A stretch of DNA of 64,000 bases from Leuconostoc mesenteroides subsp. mesenteroides (GCA_009676745.1 CP046062.1:459001-523000); one strand, 5' to 3'. Counted from the first letter of the stretch, positions 46,589 through 55,915 are shown. Notes: generated by a model from the letters alone, not told the origin. Numbers and translations are program-made.

Positions 46589-47758
46589 TTAATCACTCAC
46601 CATCTCTTTTTCTTCAACAACTTGCATAATAACCTTTAACTGGTTATCTGTAATCAAATCAGACTCTTCGGCAACTGATTTAAAGATTGGGAAAATTACT
46701 TTCATATCATCACGAGTCACCGCGTACCCTAGGCTATTTAATTTTGACATGACCGCATGCGATCCTGATAGTTTGCCCAAAGGTAGTGTTGCCGTAGCAC
46801 CAACCATTTCTGGCTTCAAAATTTCATAGGTTTCTGGATTTTTTAAGTAACCATCCTGATGAATCCCAGATTCATGAGCAAAGGCATTGCGTCCCATAAT
46901 GGGCTTATTACCTGCAACTGGCACGCGGGTTGCCCGTGCGACAATGTCAGAAATGGCTTTTGATTGATCTAAAACAATAGCTGTTTCTGCGTCAAACTTT
47001 TCATGACGCACATGAATGGCTGCTGCCGCTTCAATCATATCGACGTTTCCAGCCCGTTCACCAATACCATTAATTGTGCCTTGAATCTCCGTTGCCCCAT
47101 GTGCAATGCCTGCCAAAGCATTAGCTGTTGCCATTCCCAAATCATTATGTGTATGTGTTGACCAACCAACTGTGTCAAAACCAACAATATTTTGACGCAA
47201 GTTTTCAAAAACCTCACCGTATTCTTCTGGTGTGTCATAACCAACTGTGTCTGGTATGTTAATCATTGTTGCCCCAGCGTCAATAGCTGCTTGCACACTA
47301 GCTACCAGAAAGTCGGGCTCGGTTCTTGTCGCATCTTCCGGCGAGAACACAATATCTTGCATATGTTGCTTAGTAAACATAACGTCTGCTTTAATTTTGT
47401 CTAAAATTTCTGCCTTGGTCATGTGTAATTTAAACTCACGATGAATTGGTGAAGTTGCGATGAACACGTGAATCATTGGATGCTTTGCATTCTTAGTAGC
47501 TTCAATAACTGCATTAATGTCACTTCTAATCATCCGTGCCAAACCAACAACTTTTGCGTTATCTACAACCTCGGCAATTTTTTTTACTTCTTCAAAATCT
47601 TTGTGAGATGCTGCAGGAAATCCTGCTTCAATCGCTGATACACCATAATCATCCAATCCTTTTGCTATTTCAATTTTTTCCGCAATTGAAAAATTGACGC
47701 CAATTGTCTGTTCACCATCACGTAATGTTGTATCAAAAAATGAAATAATTTTATCCAT
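46589..47758 (-). CDS. leuA: 2-Isopropylmalate synthase (short form)
   Basis: The 389-residue enzyme condenses acetyl-CoA with 2-oxoisovalerate. It has the catalytic DTTLRDGEQ (about 9-17), metal ligands in STHTHNDLGMATAN and NGIGERAGN. It lacks the about 120-residue C-terminal domain that gives leucine feedback inhibition in longer LeuA proteins, which is notable because transcription is leucine-controlled here. The start at 47758 has GGAGGG upstream. Confidence 0.92.
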   Translation of the reverse strand: MDKIISFFDTTLRDGEQTIGVNFSIAEKIEIAKGLDDYGVSAIEAGFPAASHKDFEEVKKIAEVVDNAKVVGLARMIRSDINAVIEATKNAKHPMIHVFIATSPIHREFKLHMTKAEILDKIKADVMFTKQHMQDIVFSPEDATRTEPDFLVASVQAAIDAGATMINIPDTVGYDTPEEYGEVFENLRQNIVGFDTVGWSTHTHNDLGMATANALAGIAHGATEIQGTINGIGERAGNVDMIEAAAAIHVRHEKFDAETAIVLDQSKAISDIVARATRVPVAGNKPIMGRNAFAHESGIHQDGYLKNPETYEILKPEMVGATATLPLGKLSGSHAVMSKLNSLGYAVTRDDMKVIFPIFKSVAEESDLITDNQLKVIMQVVEEKEMVSD

Positions 47759-47781
47759 GCTGCCCTCCATTATTAATCAAA

Positions 47782-47822
47782 AAATCCTAAACCAATTCGT
47801 CTATCGAATTAGTTTAGGATTT
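47782..47822 (-). terminator. leu attenuator terminator
   Basis: AATCCTAAAC...GTTTAGGATT with an inner AATTCG/CGAATT pairing forms a stem of about 17 bp followed by six T residues on the minus strand, 25 bases before leuA. Confidence 0.88.
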
Positions 47823-47881
47823 CTAAATCACTTTTTTAACTATTCGTTAGACAAATTAGCCCAACGACACCAACAAAAAGC

Positions 47882-47962
47882 TCAGCTCGTTAGGTATACA
47901 CTTAACAAGTTGAGAAGAAGCACTTCATGATTATTCATATGTTGAATTGCTGTACTTGACAT
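47882..47962 (-). CDS. leu operon leader peptide
   Basis: A 26-codon frame starts MSSTAIQHMNNHE behind AAGGAAAG and contains VLLLNLLSVYL with codons CTT CTT CTC AAC TTG TTA. After it TCGTT can pair with AACGA on either side, once in the end of the peptide frame and once ahead of the terminator. This is the classical attenuation layout: scarcity of charged tRNA-Leu stalls the ribosome and lets RNA polymerase read into leuABCD. Confidence 0.85.
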   Translation of the reverse strand: MSSTAIQHMNNHEVLLLNLLSVYLTS

Positions 47963-47991
47963 GAGTTACTTTCCTTTTAGTTTATACATTC

Positions 47992-48020
47992 ATAATACGG
48001 CGACCATATCAGTGGGTCAA
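47992..48020 (-). promoter_or_regulatory. leu operon promoter
   Basis: TTGACC (48015-48020) and TATTAT (47992-47997) are 17 bp apart on the minus strand, upstream of the leader peptide. Confidence 0.75.
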
Positions 48021-48059
48021 TGAAAAAATGATATTATTCCAATTTTATATAATTCATTC

Positions 48060-48371
48060 TTAATAAAGTCCTAATGATATTCGTGCATAGCGACTCATTT
48101 TTTCAATATTCCAAGCCGGTTCCCACACTAATTGAATATCAACGTCTTTAACCTCTGCTAGACTCATCAAGGATTTTCGAATCATATCTTCCAAAACTTC
48201 TACCAATGGACAGCCCATGGTTGTTAGCGTCATTTGTATAATCACTAATCCTGTTTTTTCGATAAAATCGACGTGATAAATTAACCCAAGGTTCACAATA
48301 TCAATTCTTAACTCTGGGTCAACCACTGTTTGCAATGCTTCTAAGACATCAGATTCTATCGTTTGAGACAT
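48060..48371 (-). CDS. MIP18/SufT-family Fe-S assembly factor (DUF59)
   Basis: The 103-residue protein has the DUF59 signature VVDPELRIDIVNLGLIY (about 17-33) and the conserved TMGCPLVEVL with its cysteine, then VWEPAW. Such proteins help mature Fe-S enzymes. Its place between suf and leu genes, whose LeuC product needs a 4Fe-4S cluster, supports that role. Confidence 0.88.
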   Translation of the reverse strand: MSQTIESDVLEALQTVVDPELRIDIVNLGLIYHVDFIEKTGLVIIQMTLTTMGCPLVEVLEDMIRKSLMSLAEVKDVDIQLVWEPAWNIEKMSRYARISLGLY

Positions 48372-48427
48372 ACGCTTCTCCTATTACAAAAAATACTAGT
48401 ATACTAGATTAAAAATAATTATCTGGC

Positions 48428-49306
48428 TTAAATATTATCTGATAGTAAACTTTTTAAATTTTCTTTGAGATTATTTGCTTTAACCCCAGCTAATTCAGAA
48501 ATAGCTGTTGATGTCGTTGCGAATTTTTCTTCCCTAATCGACTTTTGCAATAAAGTAATAAATTCTGCATTTTCTCTAGCTACATCATGCTTCAAAAGAT
48601 AATCTGTCACACCATCATCAGATAAGGCTTTATGCGTAATTTCTGTATCCGTTATTTCACTCAATATTGTAGCAATTTCTGGATAACTGATTAAATGTTC
48701 ACGGGTAAGGTAATAAATCTTATTTTCATGCCCTTCTTCACTCAAAACAGTAGCATTGGCCAATGCTAAATCATCCCGTAGTACATAATTAAATGACATG
48801 CTATCCGTTGAAGAAACCAATTCTTTGGTTTTGATTGCAGTCAAAATATTTGGCTTCAACTCATCTAAGTAAATTGCATTTTTTAAAATGGTAAAGGGAA
48901 TATTTGTAGCTCGAACCATGTGTTCTGTTGCCATATCAACATCTTCTAAGCCAAATAATCTTTCCTGCGTCTCAGCAAGACTTATGAGATAAATATGTCC
49001 AACTTTTGCTTGATAGGCAGCTCTGACTACATTATATTGCTGTTGTAATCTGGTCATATTATCAAGTTCAGGTGATGAAATGATCAATAATTTTTCTACA
49101 TTTTGGAAGGCAGCAGTCATTTGACTCACATCATCGTAACCACCTTTTCGCAATGTAATACCTAACTTTGATAAATAAGTTGCCTTTTCTGGACGTCTAA
49201 CCAAGGCCGCTATCTCATCGGCAGGAATCTGTTTACTAAATAACAAATGTTGAATCGTCTTTGTACCAAGTTCTCCTGTTGCACCTGTAACCATTATTTT
49301 TTTCAT
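48428..49306 (-). CDS. NmrA/QOR2-like NAD(P)-binding protein
   Basis: The 292-residue atypical short-chain dehydrogenase has the N-terminal Rossmann motif MVTGATGELGTKTI (5-18) and lacks an obvious YxxxK pair. It resembles quinone-reductase-like or redox-sensor NmrA proteins. The ATG at 49306 has GGAG 8 nt upstream. It follows sufB on the same strand, with a 53-base gap, so it may be co-transcribed. Confidence 0.8.
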   Translation of the reverse strand: MKKIMVTGATGELGTKTIQHLLFSKQIPADEIAALVRRPEKATYLSKLGITLRKGGYDDVSQMTAAFQNVEKLLIISSPELDNMTRLQQQYNVVRAAYQAKVGHIYLISLAETQERLFGLEDVDMATEHMVRATNIPFTILKNAIYLDELKPNILTAIKTKELVSSTDSMSFNYVLRDDLALANATVLSEEGHENKIYYLTREHLISYPEIATILSEITDTEITHKALSDDGVTDYLLKHDVARENAEFITLLQKSIREEKFATTSTAISELAGVKANNLKENLKSLLSDNI

Positions 49307-49359
49307 AGCAAATACTCCATTATTTGTTATACATACCGACACTAAAATATCTATACAGC

Positions 49360-50793
49360 TTATCCTACTGATCCCACCATCTCAAATTTCATAAGCCGGT
49401 TTAATTCAACCGCATATTCCATTGGTAATTCTTTGGTAAACGGCTCAACAAAGCCCATAATAATCATCTCTGTGGCTTTTTCGGCAGAAATACCGCGTGT
49501 CATTAGATAATACAATTGTTCTTCGGATACGCGTGATACTTTAGCTTCATGCTCCATCGACACATTACCATTCAAAATTGTATTGTATGGAATCGTATCA
49601 GCGGAAGACTTATCATCCACCAAAATTGTGTCACACTCGACGTGTGCAAATGACCCATCAGATTCGCGGCCAAATTTCACTGTGCCGCGATAATCTGTGG
49701 ACCCACCATCGTGTGCAATCGACTTTGAAATAATAGACGACGACGTATTCTTAGCTTGATGAATCATTTGCGCGCCAGAATCTAGGTTAACGCCCTCGCC
49801 AGCAACAGCAATCGATAACATTGTACCCTTTGCGCCCTCACCTTCTAAATAAACTGATGGATATTTCATTGTCGTTTTTGATCCAAAATTACCATCAATC
49901 CATTCCATCGTGGCATTTTCATGCGCCGCTGCACGTTTTGTTTCTAATGAGTACACGTTATTTGACCAGTTTTGAATCGTCGTGTAACGGCAATAACCGT
50001 CTTTTTTAACAATCACTTCTACCACAGCAGCATGTAGCGCATCCCCTGAATACATTGGTGCTGAACAGCCCTCAACGTAGTCAACATGCGCCCCTTCATC
50101 AACAATAATCAATGTCCGTTCAAACTGACCTTCATTTTCTGTATTGATACGGAAATAAGATTGAATAGGTGTCGTTACATGAACACCCTTAGGCACATAA
50201 ATAAATGTGCCACCAGACCAGACTGCTGAGTTTAAGGCCGCTAATTTATTATTGGTTGGTTTAACTAATGATCCAAAGTATTCTTGAATAAGCTCCGGAT
50301 ATTCTTGCACTGCAGTGTCTGTGTCGGTAAAAATAATTCCTGTCTTAGCAAATTCTTCTTTCATACGATGATAAACCACTTCAGACTCATACTGAGCAGA
50401 AGACCCTGCTAGCCATTTCCTTTCGGCTTCAGGTACACCCAAACGCTCAAACGTTTCCTTTAATTCAGTTGGTACGTCATCCCAATCACGATATTTATCA
50501 TTTGCTGGCTTATTATAGTAGTAAATATCCTCAAACTGTATCTCGCTTAAATCTGGCCCCCATGTATGCATAGGCATTCTGAGGTATGTTTGATAGGCTT
50601 GTAACCGATATTCTAACATCCATTGGGGCTCATTCTTTTTGGCTGAAATTTGACGAATAATGTCTTCGTTTAACCCTTTTCCTGTTGAAAATACAGCCTG
50701 GTAGTTATCTTGAAACCCTAATTCGCTGGCCTTGTCATTTGAAATGGCTGCTTTTGTTTGATTAATAGCTTCTTGTCTGTCTATTTCCATCAT
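49360..50793 (-). CDS. sufB: Fe-S cluster assembly scaffold SufB
   Basis: The 477-residue SufB forms the scaffold with SufC and SufD. It has the conserved region [41 protein letters not shown] and the C-terminal [22 protein letters not shown]. It is the last suf gene, 10 bp after sufU. Confidence 0.96.
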   Translation of the reverse strand: MMEIDRQEAINQTKAAISNDKASELGFQDNYQAVFSTGKGLNEDIIRQISAKKNEPQWMLEYRLQAYQTYLRMPMHTWGPDLSEIQFEDIYYYNKPANDKYRDWDDVPTELKETFERLGVPEAERKWLAGSSAQYESEVVYHRMKEEFAKTGIIFTDTDTAVQEYPELIQEYFGSLVKPTNNKLAALNSAVWSGGTFIYVPKGVHVTTPIQSYFRINTENEGQFERTLIIVDEGAHVDYVEGCSAPMYSGDALHAAVVEVIVKKDGYCRYTTIQNWSNNVYSLETKRAAAHENATMEWIDGNFGSKTTMKYPSVYLEGEGAKGTMLSIAVAGEGVNLDSGAQMIHQAKNTSSSIISKSIAHDGGSTDYRGTVKFGRESDGSFAHVECDTILVDDKSSADTIPYNTILNGNVSMEHEAKVSRVSEEQLYYLMTRGISAEKATEMIIMGFVEPFTKELPMEYAVELNRLMKFEMVGSVG

Positions 50794-50803
50794 CGAAACC
50801 TTT

Positions 50804-51238
50804 TTATTTCTCTACTGCTAATAGCTCATCCAGAGCATGCCAAGCCAAAGTTGCGCACTTTATTCGCGTGGGGAATTGCGTAACCCCTGCTAGAATTTGT
50901 GCTTCTCCAAGAAGTTTAGTATCTGCTACTTCCCCACGTGTCAGTTTTGAAAACTCCTCAAGTAAGGTAGCGACAGCTTCACGACGCTGTCCTACTACTA
51001 AATCTGTCATTATTGAAGACGAAGCCTTTGATATAGCGCAACCATCCCCATAAAAATATATATCTGTTACTTTATTGTCAGTCATCTCAAAAGCTAAGTC
51101 AATGATATCGCCACAAGTGGGATTGTATTTTCGAACATGATACGTTTCTGTCCCTGACATAGGCTTATAATGGTGCGGATGTTGGGCATATTCCATGACC
51201 GTTTGACGATATAAAAGATCTAAATTATGCAAACTCAC
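50804..51238 (-). CDS. sufU: Fe-S assembly sulfur-transfer protein SufU
   Basis: The 144-residue zinc-dependent partner of SufS accepts persulfide sulfur. Its three cysteines lie in [18 protein letters not shown] and [10 protein letters not shown] chose the GTG at 51238 (reads [12 protein letters not shown]), inside the end of sufS, because family members start with this segment and AAGGAG lies about 10 nt upstream. Confidence 0.92.
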   Translation of the reverse strand: MSLHNLDLLYRQTVMEYAQHPHHYKPMSGTETYHVRKYNPTCGDIIDLAFEMTDNKVTDIYFYGDGCAISKASSSIMTDLVVGQRREAVATLLEEFSKLTRGEVADTKLLGEAQILAGVTQFPTRIKCATLAWHALDELLAVEK

Positions 51239-52451
51239 GGTTAAAATACTCCTTAATATCTTCAATGACACGAATCAATCGATCGATTTCTCCACGCGTA
51301 TTATAGATATACAAACTAATACGAACTGTCGCCGCAATATTCAAATATTTCATGAGTGGCTGTGCGCAATGATGCCCTGCACGAACCTCAATCCCTTCTT
51401 GATCCAAGGCCGTTGCTAAGTCGTGAGCATGGATTCCTGCTAAATTAAATGCCATCACACCTGAATGCTGTGCACTGTTTTGCGGACCATAAATAGTGAC
51501 ACCTGCAATACTTTTTAACTTCGGCAAAGCATAATCAACTAGAGACTGCTCATAGCTTTCAATTTCTTTCATTCCAATATTTGTCAGATAATCAATGGCG
51601 GCCCCTAAAGCAATTGCACCAGCAATATTGGGTGTTCCCGCCTCAAACCGCCATGGTGAAGGCTGAAAAGTCGCTTCTTGCAAGTCCACCAGTTCAATCA
51701 TTTCTCCGCCAAATTGAGCTGGTTTCATATTTTTTAAAATATCATGTTTGCCGTAAAGCACCCCTATACCTGTTGGTCCAAGCATTTTATGACCCGAAAA
51801 GGCAAAAAAGTCAACATCCATATCTTGCACATCAACACGCATATGCGGAACAGATTGGGCACCATCAGCAATCATGATAGCGTCGTGTTTATGGACTATT
51901 TTTGCGATTGCTTTTATAGGATTAACAACCCCCAACACATTAGAAGCATGTGTGATTGATACAATTTTAGTTTTGTCTGTTATTTTTCGCTCAAGATCAG
52001 CCATATTTAAGGTGCCATCGTCGTTAAGTTCAACATATTTTAAATGTGCCCCAACACGTTGCGCCAATTGTTGCCATGGCACAATATTAGAATGATGTTC
52101 CATGTAAGATATTAAGATTTCATCGTCCTGCTTAACATGTTCTGCACCATAAGTACTTGCTAACCAATTAAGTGATTCAGTTGTGCCACGAGTGAATAAA
52201 ACCTCTTCACGTTTTTGAGCATGAATAAATTCTTGTACTTTATCACGGGCTTGTTCATATTGTTGTGTCACACGCTCTGATAATTCATAAATACCGCGAT
52301 GTACGTTTGCATTATTATTTTGGTAGTAATTTACTAATGAATCAATCACATATTGGGGTTTTTGTGACGTAGCTGCACTGTCGAAATAGAGTAGTTCCTG
52401 CCCGTTGATAGTTTGATTAAGTATTGGAAAATCATGTCTAATCGTCTTCAT
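51225..52451 (-). CDS. sufS: Cysteine desulfurase SufS
   Basis: The 408-residue PLP enzyme removes sulfur from cysteine. It has the PLP lysine in SGHKMLGPTG (about 222-231) and the catalytic cysteine in RAGHHCAQP (about 359-367). It overlaps sufD by 14 bases and sufU by 14 bases, so the genes are translationally coupled. Confidence 0.96.
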   Translation of the reverse strand: MKTIRHDFPILNQTINGQELLYFDSAATSQKPQYVIDSLVNYYQNNNANVHRGIYELSERVTQQYEQARDKVQEFIHAQKREEVLFTRGTTESLNWLASTYGAEHVKQDDEILISYMEHHSNIVPWQQLAQRVGAHLKYVELNDDGTLNMADLERKITDKTKIVSITHASNVLGVVNPIKAIAKIVHKHDAIMIADGAQSVPHMRVDVQDMDVDFFAFSGHKMLGPTGIGVLYGKHDILKNMKPAQFGGEMIELVDLQEATFQPSPWRFEAGTPNIAGAIALGAAIDYLTNIGMKEIESYEQSLVDYALPKLKSIAGVTIYGPQNSAQHSGVMAFNLAGIHAHDLATALDQEGIEVRAGHHCAQPLMKYLNIAATVRISLYIYNTRGEIDRLIRVIEDIKEYFNREFA

Positions 52452-53622
52452 GTTGTAATTTTCTTTCTATTTCTTCAACTATTTGCTTTTGTGCTGATTT
52501 TGTTGGCATTTTGGCCAAAACTTCACCCATGAAGCCACGAATAACTAGCTTGCGAGCCACTTGTTCGCTAATACCCCGACTCATTAAATAATACATTTGG
52601 TTTTCATCAACTCGGCCTACAGAAGCCGCATGACCAGCCGTCACATCGTTTTCATCAATGAGTAACAAAGGATTGGCATCTCCACGTGCGCGACGTGATA
52701 GCATCAAAACACGCGACTCCTGCTGCGCATCTGATCCTTTAGCACCCTTAACAATTTTTCCTATCCCATTAAATACTAAAGTGGAGCGATTGAGAATAAC
52801 CCCTCGTTGAAAAATATGACCAGTGGTATGGCGACCACGATTCAAAATAGTTGTTACCATCCCTTGTGTTTGTTTTTTTGTGGTGAGTCCAATGACATTT
52901 GTATGTGATGCAGCGCCCTCACCATTTAGCTGACTAGCTAATCGTATGATTGCATTACCGTCGTTAAACTCAGCATTTTGCCAGTCCACAGTCGCGTGAT
53001 TTCTTACATCAACTTCTCGATTAATAAATGCTGTTGTTTGTTCCCCAAACGCATCAATGTTAGCATAACTGACTTGGGCACCGACGTCTGCTACCGCTTC
53101 AATAACAACAGAAGCTTTTGTTTTTTGAGTCCCAATCGTGTGCATTTGTTGTAGTATGTCAACTTTGGCATTGGTACCAACGTATATAAAAATACGAGCC
53201 ACAAAATCCTCTCCAGATATAGCTAAATGATTCAATGACAGATGCAAAACACTATCAAATTGAACGTTTTCTGGTATATAAACAAAAATTCCTGTGTTAA
53301 ACTGTGCCAAATTTTGTGCTGATAATCGATCGGCTGTTTTGGAAATCACGCTACCTAACAGCTTTTCAACTAGTGCTGGATACTCAATCTGCGCTTGTGC
53401 CATATTCATCAGAATCACACCACGAGCAATCATATCATCCGATAATTGGTGATAAGTGGTAGATAGCCCACTCACTTCGATGCCGTGAACATTATCCTCA
53501 GCAAAATATGACATTGTCGTTTCTTCCTTGGCTGCTATCATTTTATCAAGTTGCCAGGAAGTGTATCGAACTTTAGCAAATGTTGGTAGTGGTAAAGAAT
53601 GCATTGCACTATTATCAACCAT
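52438..53622 (-). CDS. sufD: Fe-S assembly protein SufD
   Basis: The 394-residue protein is a SufB paralogue and forms the SufBCD complex. The C-terminal motif SRRARGDANPLLLIDENDVTAGHAASVGRVDENQMYYLMSRG is typical, and a conserved His is in AGHAAS. The ATG at 53622 has GGAGG upstream and follows the sufC stop by one base. Confidence 0.94.
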   Translation of the reverse strand: MVDNSAMHSLPLPTFAKVRYTSWQLDKMIAAKEETTMSYFAEDNVHGIEVSGLSTTYHQLSDDMIARGVILMNMAQAQIEYPALVEKLLGSVISKTADRLSAQNLAQFNTGIFVYIPENVQFDSVLHLSLNHLAISGEDFVARIFIYVGTNAKVDILQQMHTIGTQKTKASVVIEAVADVGAQVSYANIDAFGEQTTAFINREVDVRNHATVDWQNAEFNDGNAIIRLASQLNGEGAASHTNVIGLTTKKQTQGMVTTILNRGRHTTGHIFQRGVILNRSTLVFNGIGKIVKGAKGSDAQQESRVLMLSRRARGDANPLLLIDENDVTAGHAASVGRVDENQMYYLMSRGISEQVARKLVIRGFMGEVLAKMPTKSAQKQIVEEIERKLQHEDD

Positions 53623-53623
53623 G

Positions 53624-54424
53624 TCAATCCTCCACAAAATATGAATTCACATCTTCATCTGTCAACGTAACGTTCAATCCAAGTTCATCTCGTAATCCCG
53701 CATATCCTTCAGATTCTAGTTTCTTAGCCAATTCAGCACCGCCTGTCTTAACTATTTTACCGCCCATCATCACATGGACAAAATCAGGCGCAATATAGTC
53801 AAGTAACCGTTGATAATGCGTAATCATAAGTGTGCCAAATTCACTGGAACGCATTTCATTGACACCACGAGAAACAACCTTTAGAGCATCAATGTCTAAT
53901 CCTGAATCAATCTCATCTAAAATAGCAATTTTTGGCTCTATCATCATCATTTGCAAAATTTCATTACGTTTCTTCTCACCACCAGAGAATCCTTCGTTAA
54001 GATAACGTTCTGCCATTTCTTCTGACATCGATAAGAATTCACGTTTTTCATCGAGTTTTGCAATGAAAGACATCACACCAATTTGGTCGTCCTCGGCACG
54101 ACGAGCGTTGATGGCTGCTCTCATAAATTCAGCATTAGTCACCCCTTGAATTTCAGATGGGTACTGCATAGCCAAGAATAGGCCTGCGCGAGCACGTTGA
54201 TCAACTGACATGTCAGCCAAATCTTGATCGTCCATATAAATATGACCTTCAGTAACTTCATATGCTGGATGTCCCATAATTGTTTGTGACAACGTTGATT
54301 TTCCAGTTCCATTTGGTCCCATAATAGCGTGAATTTCACCAGTATTGACGACTAAATTAACCCCCTTTAAAATTTCTTTTCCTTCTACTGAAACATGTAA
54401 ATCCTCTATCTTAAGTGTTGTCAT
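53624..54424 (-). CDS. sufC: Fe-S assembly ATPase SufC
   Basis: The 266-residue ABC-type ATPase powers SufBD. Walker A is GPNGTGKST (about 36-44), the signature reads FSGGEKKRNEI, and Walker B is IAILDEIDSGLD. The start at 54424 lies one base after the stop of the upstream regulator, behind GAGGGG, so regulator and sufC are expressed together. Confidence 0.96.
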   Translation of the reverse strand: MTTLKIEDLHVSVEGKEILKGVNLVVNTGEIHAIMGPNGTGKSTLSQTIMGHPAYEVTEGHIYMDDQDLADMSVDQRARAGLFLAMQYPSEIQGVTNAEFMRAAINARRAEDDQIGVMSFIAKLDEKREFLSMSEEMAERYLNEGFSGGEKKRNEILQMMMIEPKIAILDEIDSGLDIDALKVVSRGVNEMRSSEFGTLMITHYQRLLDYIAPDFVHVMMGGKIVKTGGAELAKKLESEGYAGLRDELGLNVTLTDEDVNSYFVED

Positions 54425-54425
54425 A

Positions 54426-55268
54426 TTATTTTTCCCCTCTTCGCTGACTGATTTTTTGTAAAATAACTTTATTTTTATGCATTTTTGCAATCACACGCGC
54501 ATTTTCAATCATCTCATTTACAATAAAATGCTGACTATCCCAAGTATCACTAGCTTGCACCAATAACCAAAAAAAGTTTTCTAAGAAATAAGTACTATCA
54601 CTTGTGTTCGCTAAATCAATGCCATAAGTTGCCAACATCATAGCATATTTGTAGTTTTTAATCGACATTTGATATTGAGCTAATAAATAAACAATTGCCG
54701 CTTGAAATCCAGAATGGTCTACTGTTGTATTTTCCTTTTGATAACGCCAAACATCTTCAAAAGCCTGGTGTGCTTCTTCAAATTGGCCGCGTTGATAGTA
54801 GTAATGACTCGTTATGGCATAAAACAATAATTTGTGTGTCCTATTAAGACCTGCTATATCAATTTTTTTAATGATTTGTTTTGCTCTGAAACAGTCTTGT
54901 TTTAAGATAACTGCAGAAAAATATTGTGTAATTTGATAGCATTCCCGTTCAGTATCAATCATTTTATCCGTTTGTACTTGTTTGATTAGATGCTCAAATT
55001 TTCCAATGTCTTGATAAAAAAGTGCTTGAGTGGCCAATGATAAAATACGCTCGTTGTCTGTTTGACGTATAGTAACATCGATTGGGAAAACATCATTCAG
55101 CGTTAACCCTAACCGTTCACACAAAGCAATCATGATATCAAAAGCTGGCACTTGTTGATGCTTTTCAAATTTTGACAAAGTAGCTTGTGTACAAATATCA
55201 GAACACAACGCCATTTGTGACATTTTCAAACGTTTTCTCGTAGTGATAAATTTTTCTATGTTGATCAT
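54426..55268 (-). CDS. XRE-type regulator with TPR-like domain, first gene of the suf operon
   Basis: The 280-residue protein has an N-terminal HTH (KRLKMSQMALCSDICTQATLSKFEKHQQVPAFD, residues about 12-44) and a helical, TPR-like remainder typical of Rgg/PlcR/MutR-family regulators that often bind peptides. It is the first gene behind the attenuator and sufC starts one base after it, so it is probably part of the suf transcript. Its target is not evident; autoregulation of suf is one option. Confidence 0.82.
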   Translation of the reverse strand: MINIEKFITTRKRLKMSQMALCSDICTQATLSKFEKHQQVPAFDIMIALCERLGLTLNDVFPIDVTIRQTDNERILSLATQALFYQDIGKFEHLIKQVQTDKMIDTERECYQITQYFSAVILKQDCFRAKQIIKKIDIAGLNRTHKLLFYAITSHYYYQRGQFEEAHQAFEDVWRYQKENTTVDHSGFQAAIVYLLAQYQMSIKNYKYAMMLATYGIDLANTSDSTYFLENFFWLLVQASDTWDSQHFIVNEMIENARVIAKMHKNKVILQKISQRRGEK

Positions 55269-55286
55269 TATCCCCCCAATTCTATG

Positions 55287-55398
55287 AAAAAAGGCATCTA
55301 ACTGCGCTAACAGTTAGGTGCCCGAACAAAAAATATCCCAACCGTCTACTAACTATAAGTTAATTAGCAGACAATCACTCAAAATAACCTACTAATCA
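55287..55398 (-). promoter_or_regulatory. Attenuator element, copy 2 (upstream of the suf operon)
   Basis: This aligns with the element at 40301-40414. Segments are A AACCTGCT, B ATTAGTAGGTT, C GTCTGCTAAT and D TTAGTAGACGG. A:B, C:D and B:C can all form, and several pairs differ from copy 1 by compensating changes (A-U to G-C, U-A to U-G). CGGTTGGG (55337-55344) is complementary, with wobbles, to the terminator arm CCTAACTG. The terminator stem is GGCACCTAACT / AGTTAGATGCC followed by six T residues (55287-55322). The regulator-suf operon starts 19 bases later. Confidence 0.72.
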
Positions 55399-55470
55399 TC
55401 AGTTGATAAGCAGGTTACTGAGAATATTGTTTGGTTTTCTTGCATTTTTATTCATTAAGTCATTTTTCAT
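55399..55470 (-). CDS. Leu-containing leader ORF, copy 2
   Basis: A 23-codon frame ends ILSNLLIN before TGA, with codons ATT CTC AGT AAC CTG CTT ATC AAC. The reading frame and stop coincide with copy 1 when the two leaders are aligned. An in-frame upstream ATG exists at 55488. No good Shine-Dalgarno sequence is seen, so translation is less certain than in copy 1. Confidence 0.45.
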   Translation of the reverse strand: MKNDLMNKNARKPNNILSNLLIN

Positions 55471-55503
55471 TTCTGAGTAAAAACTCATATCTGTGTTTAG
55501 ATA

Positions 55504-55532
55504 ATTATATTCCTATAATTTAAAAATGTCAA
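55504..55532 (-). promoter_or_regulatory. Promoter of the suf operon leader
   Basis: A perfect consensus pair, TTGACA (55527-55532) and TATAAT (55504-55509), has a 17-bp spacer on the minus strand. Confidence 0.85.
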
Positions 55533-55705
55533 ATATCATTGGAAAACGGGTGAGTATGCGTCTGCATTTCACAAACATCAATACCTTATGGTTACTTTCT
55601 AAAAATAAACCAAATCATAAAGATTGGGGATATTTTGTTGATAATTATTGTACATCTCCACCATCCTTTTATATCATTAGAAAAACATTAGAGATTAAAA
55701 TATAA
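55526..55705 (+). CDS. Doubtful 59-codon ORF divergent from the suf leader
   Basis: An open frame starts MSNIIGKRVSMRLHF and ends before 55705. It overlaps the suf promoter on the opposite strand. There is no clear ribosome site and no recognised domain. The rest of 55706-55837 holds no feature that I can support. I list the frame only because the region would otherwise be blank. Confidence 0.2.
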   Translation: MSNIIGKRVSMRLHFTNINTLWLLSKNKPNHKDWGYFVDNYCTSPPSFYIIRKTLEIKI

Positions 55706-55837
55706 GGAGATTTATTTCATAAATCAAATTTTTAATGTAAATACCGATCATTCAATCATATCCAAATAGCCATTCAGTACGCTGCACTGGTATTTTTTGA
55801 TGAACAACGTAATTTAATACGCGTTGGCATCAAATTA

Positions 55838-55866
55838 AAAAGACGATGAATTCAGTATCATCGTCT
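55838..55866 (-). terminator. Terminator of the hydroxyacid dehydrogenase gene
   Basis: GACGATGA and TCATCGTC form the stem, followed on the minus strand by TTTTT. Confidence 0.8.
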
Positions 55867-55915
55867 CTTCTTAATAAAAAAGCCAGTTTATTACTGACAT
55901 TTAGATATCTGGGTT

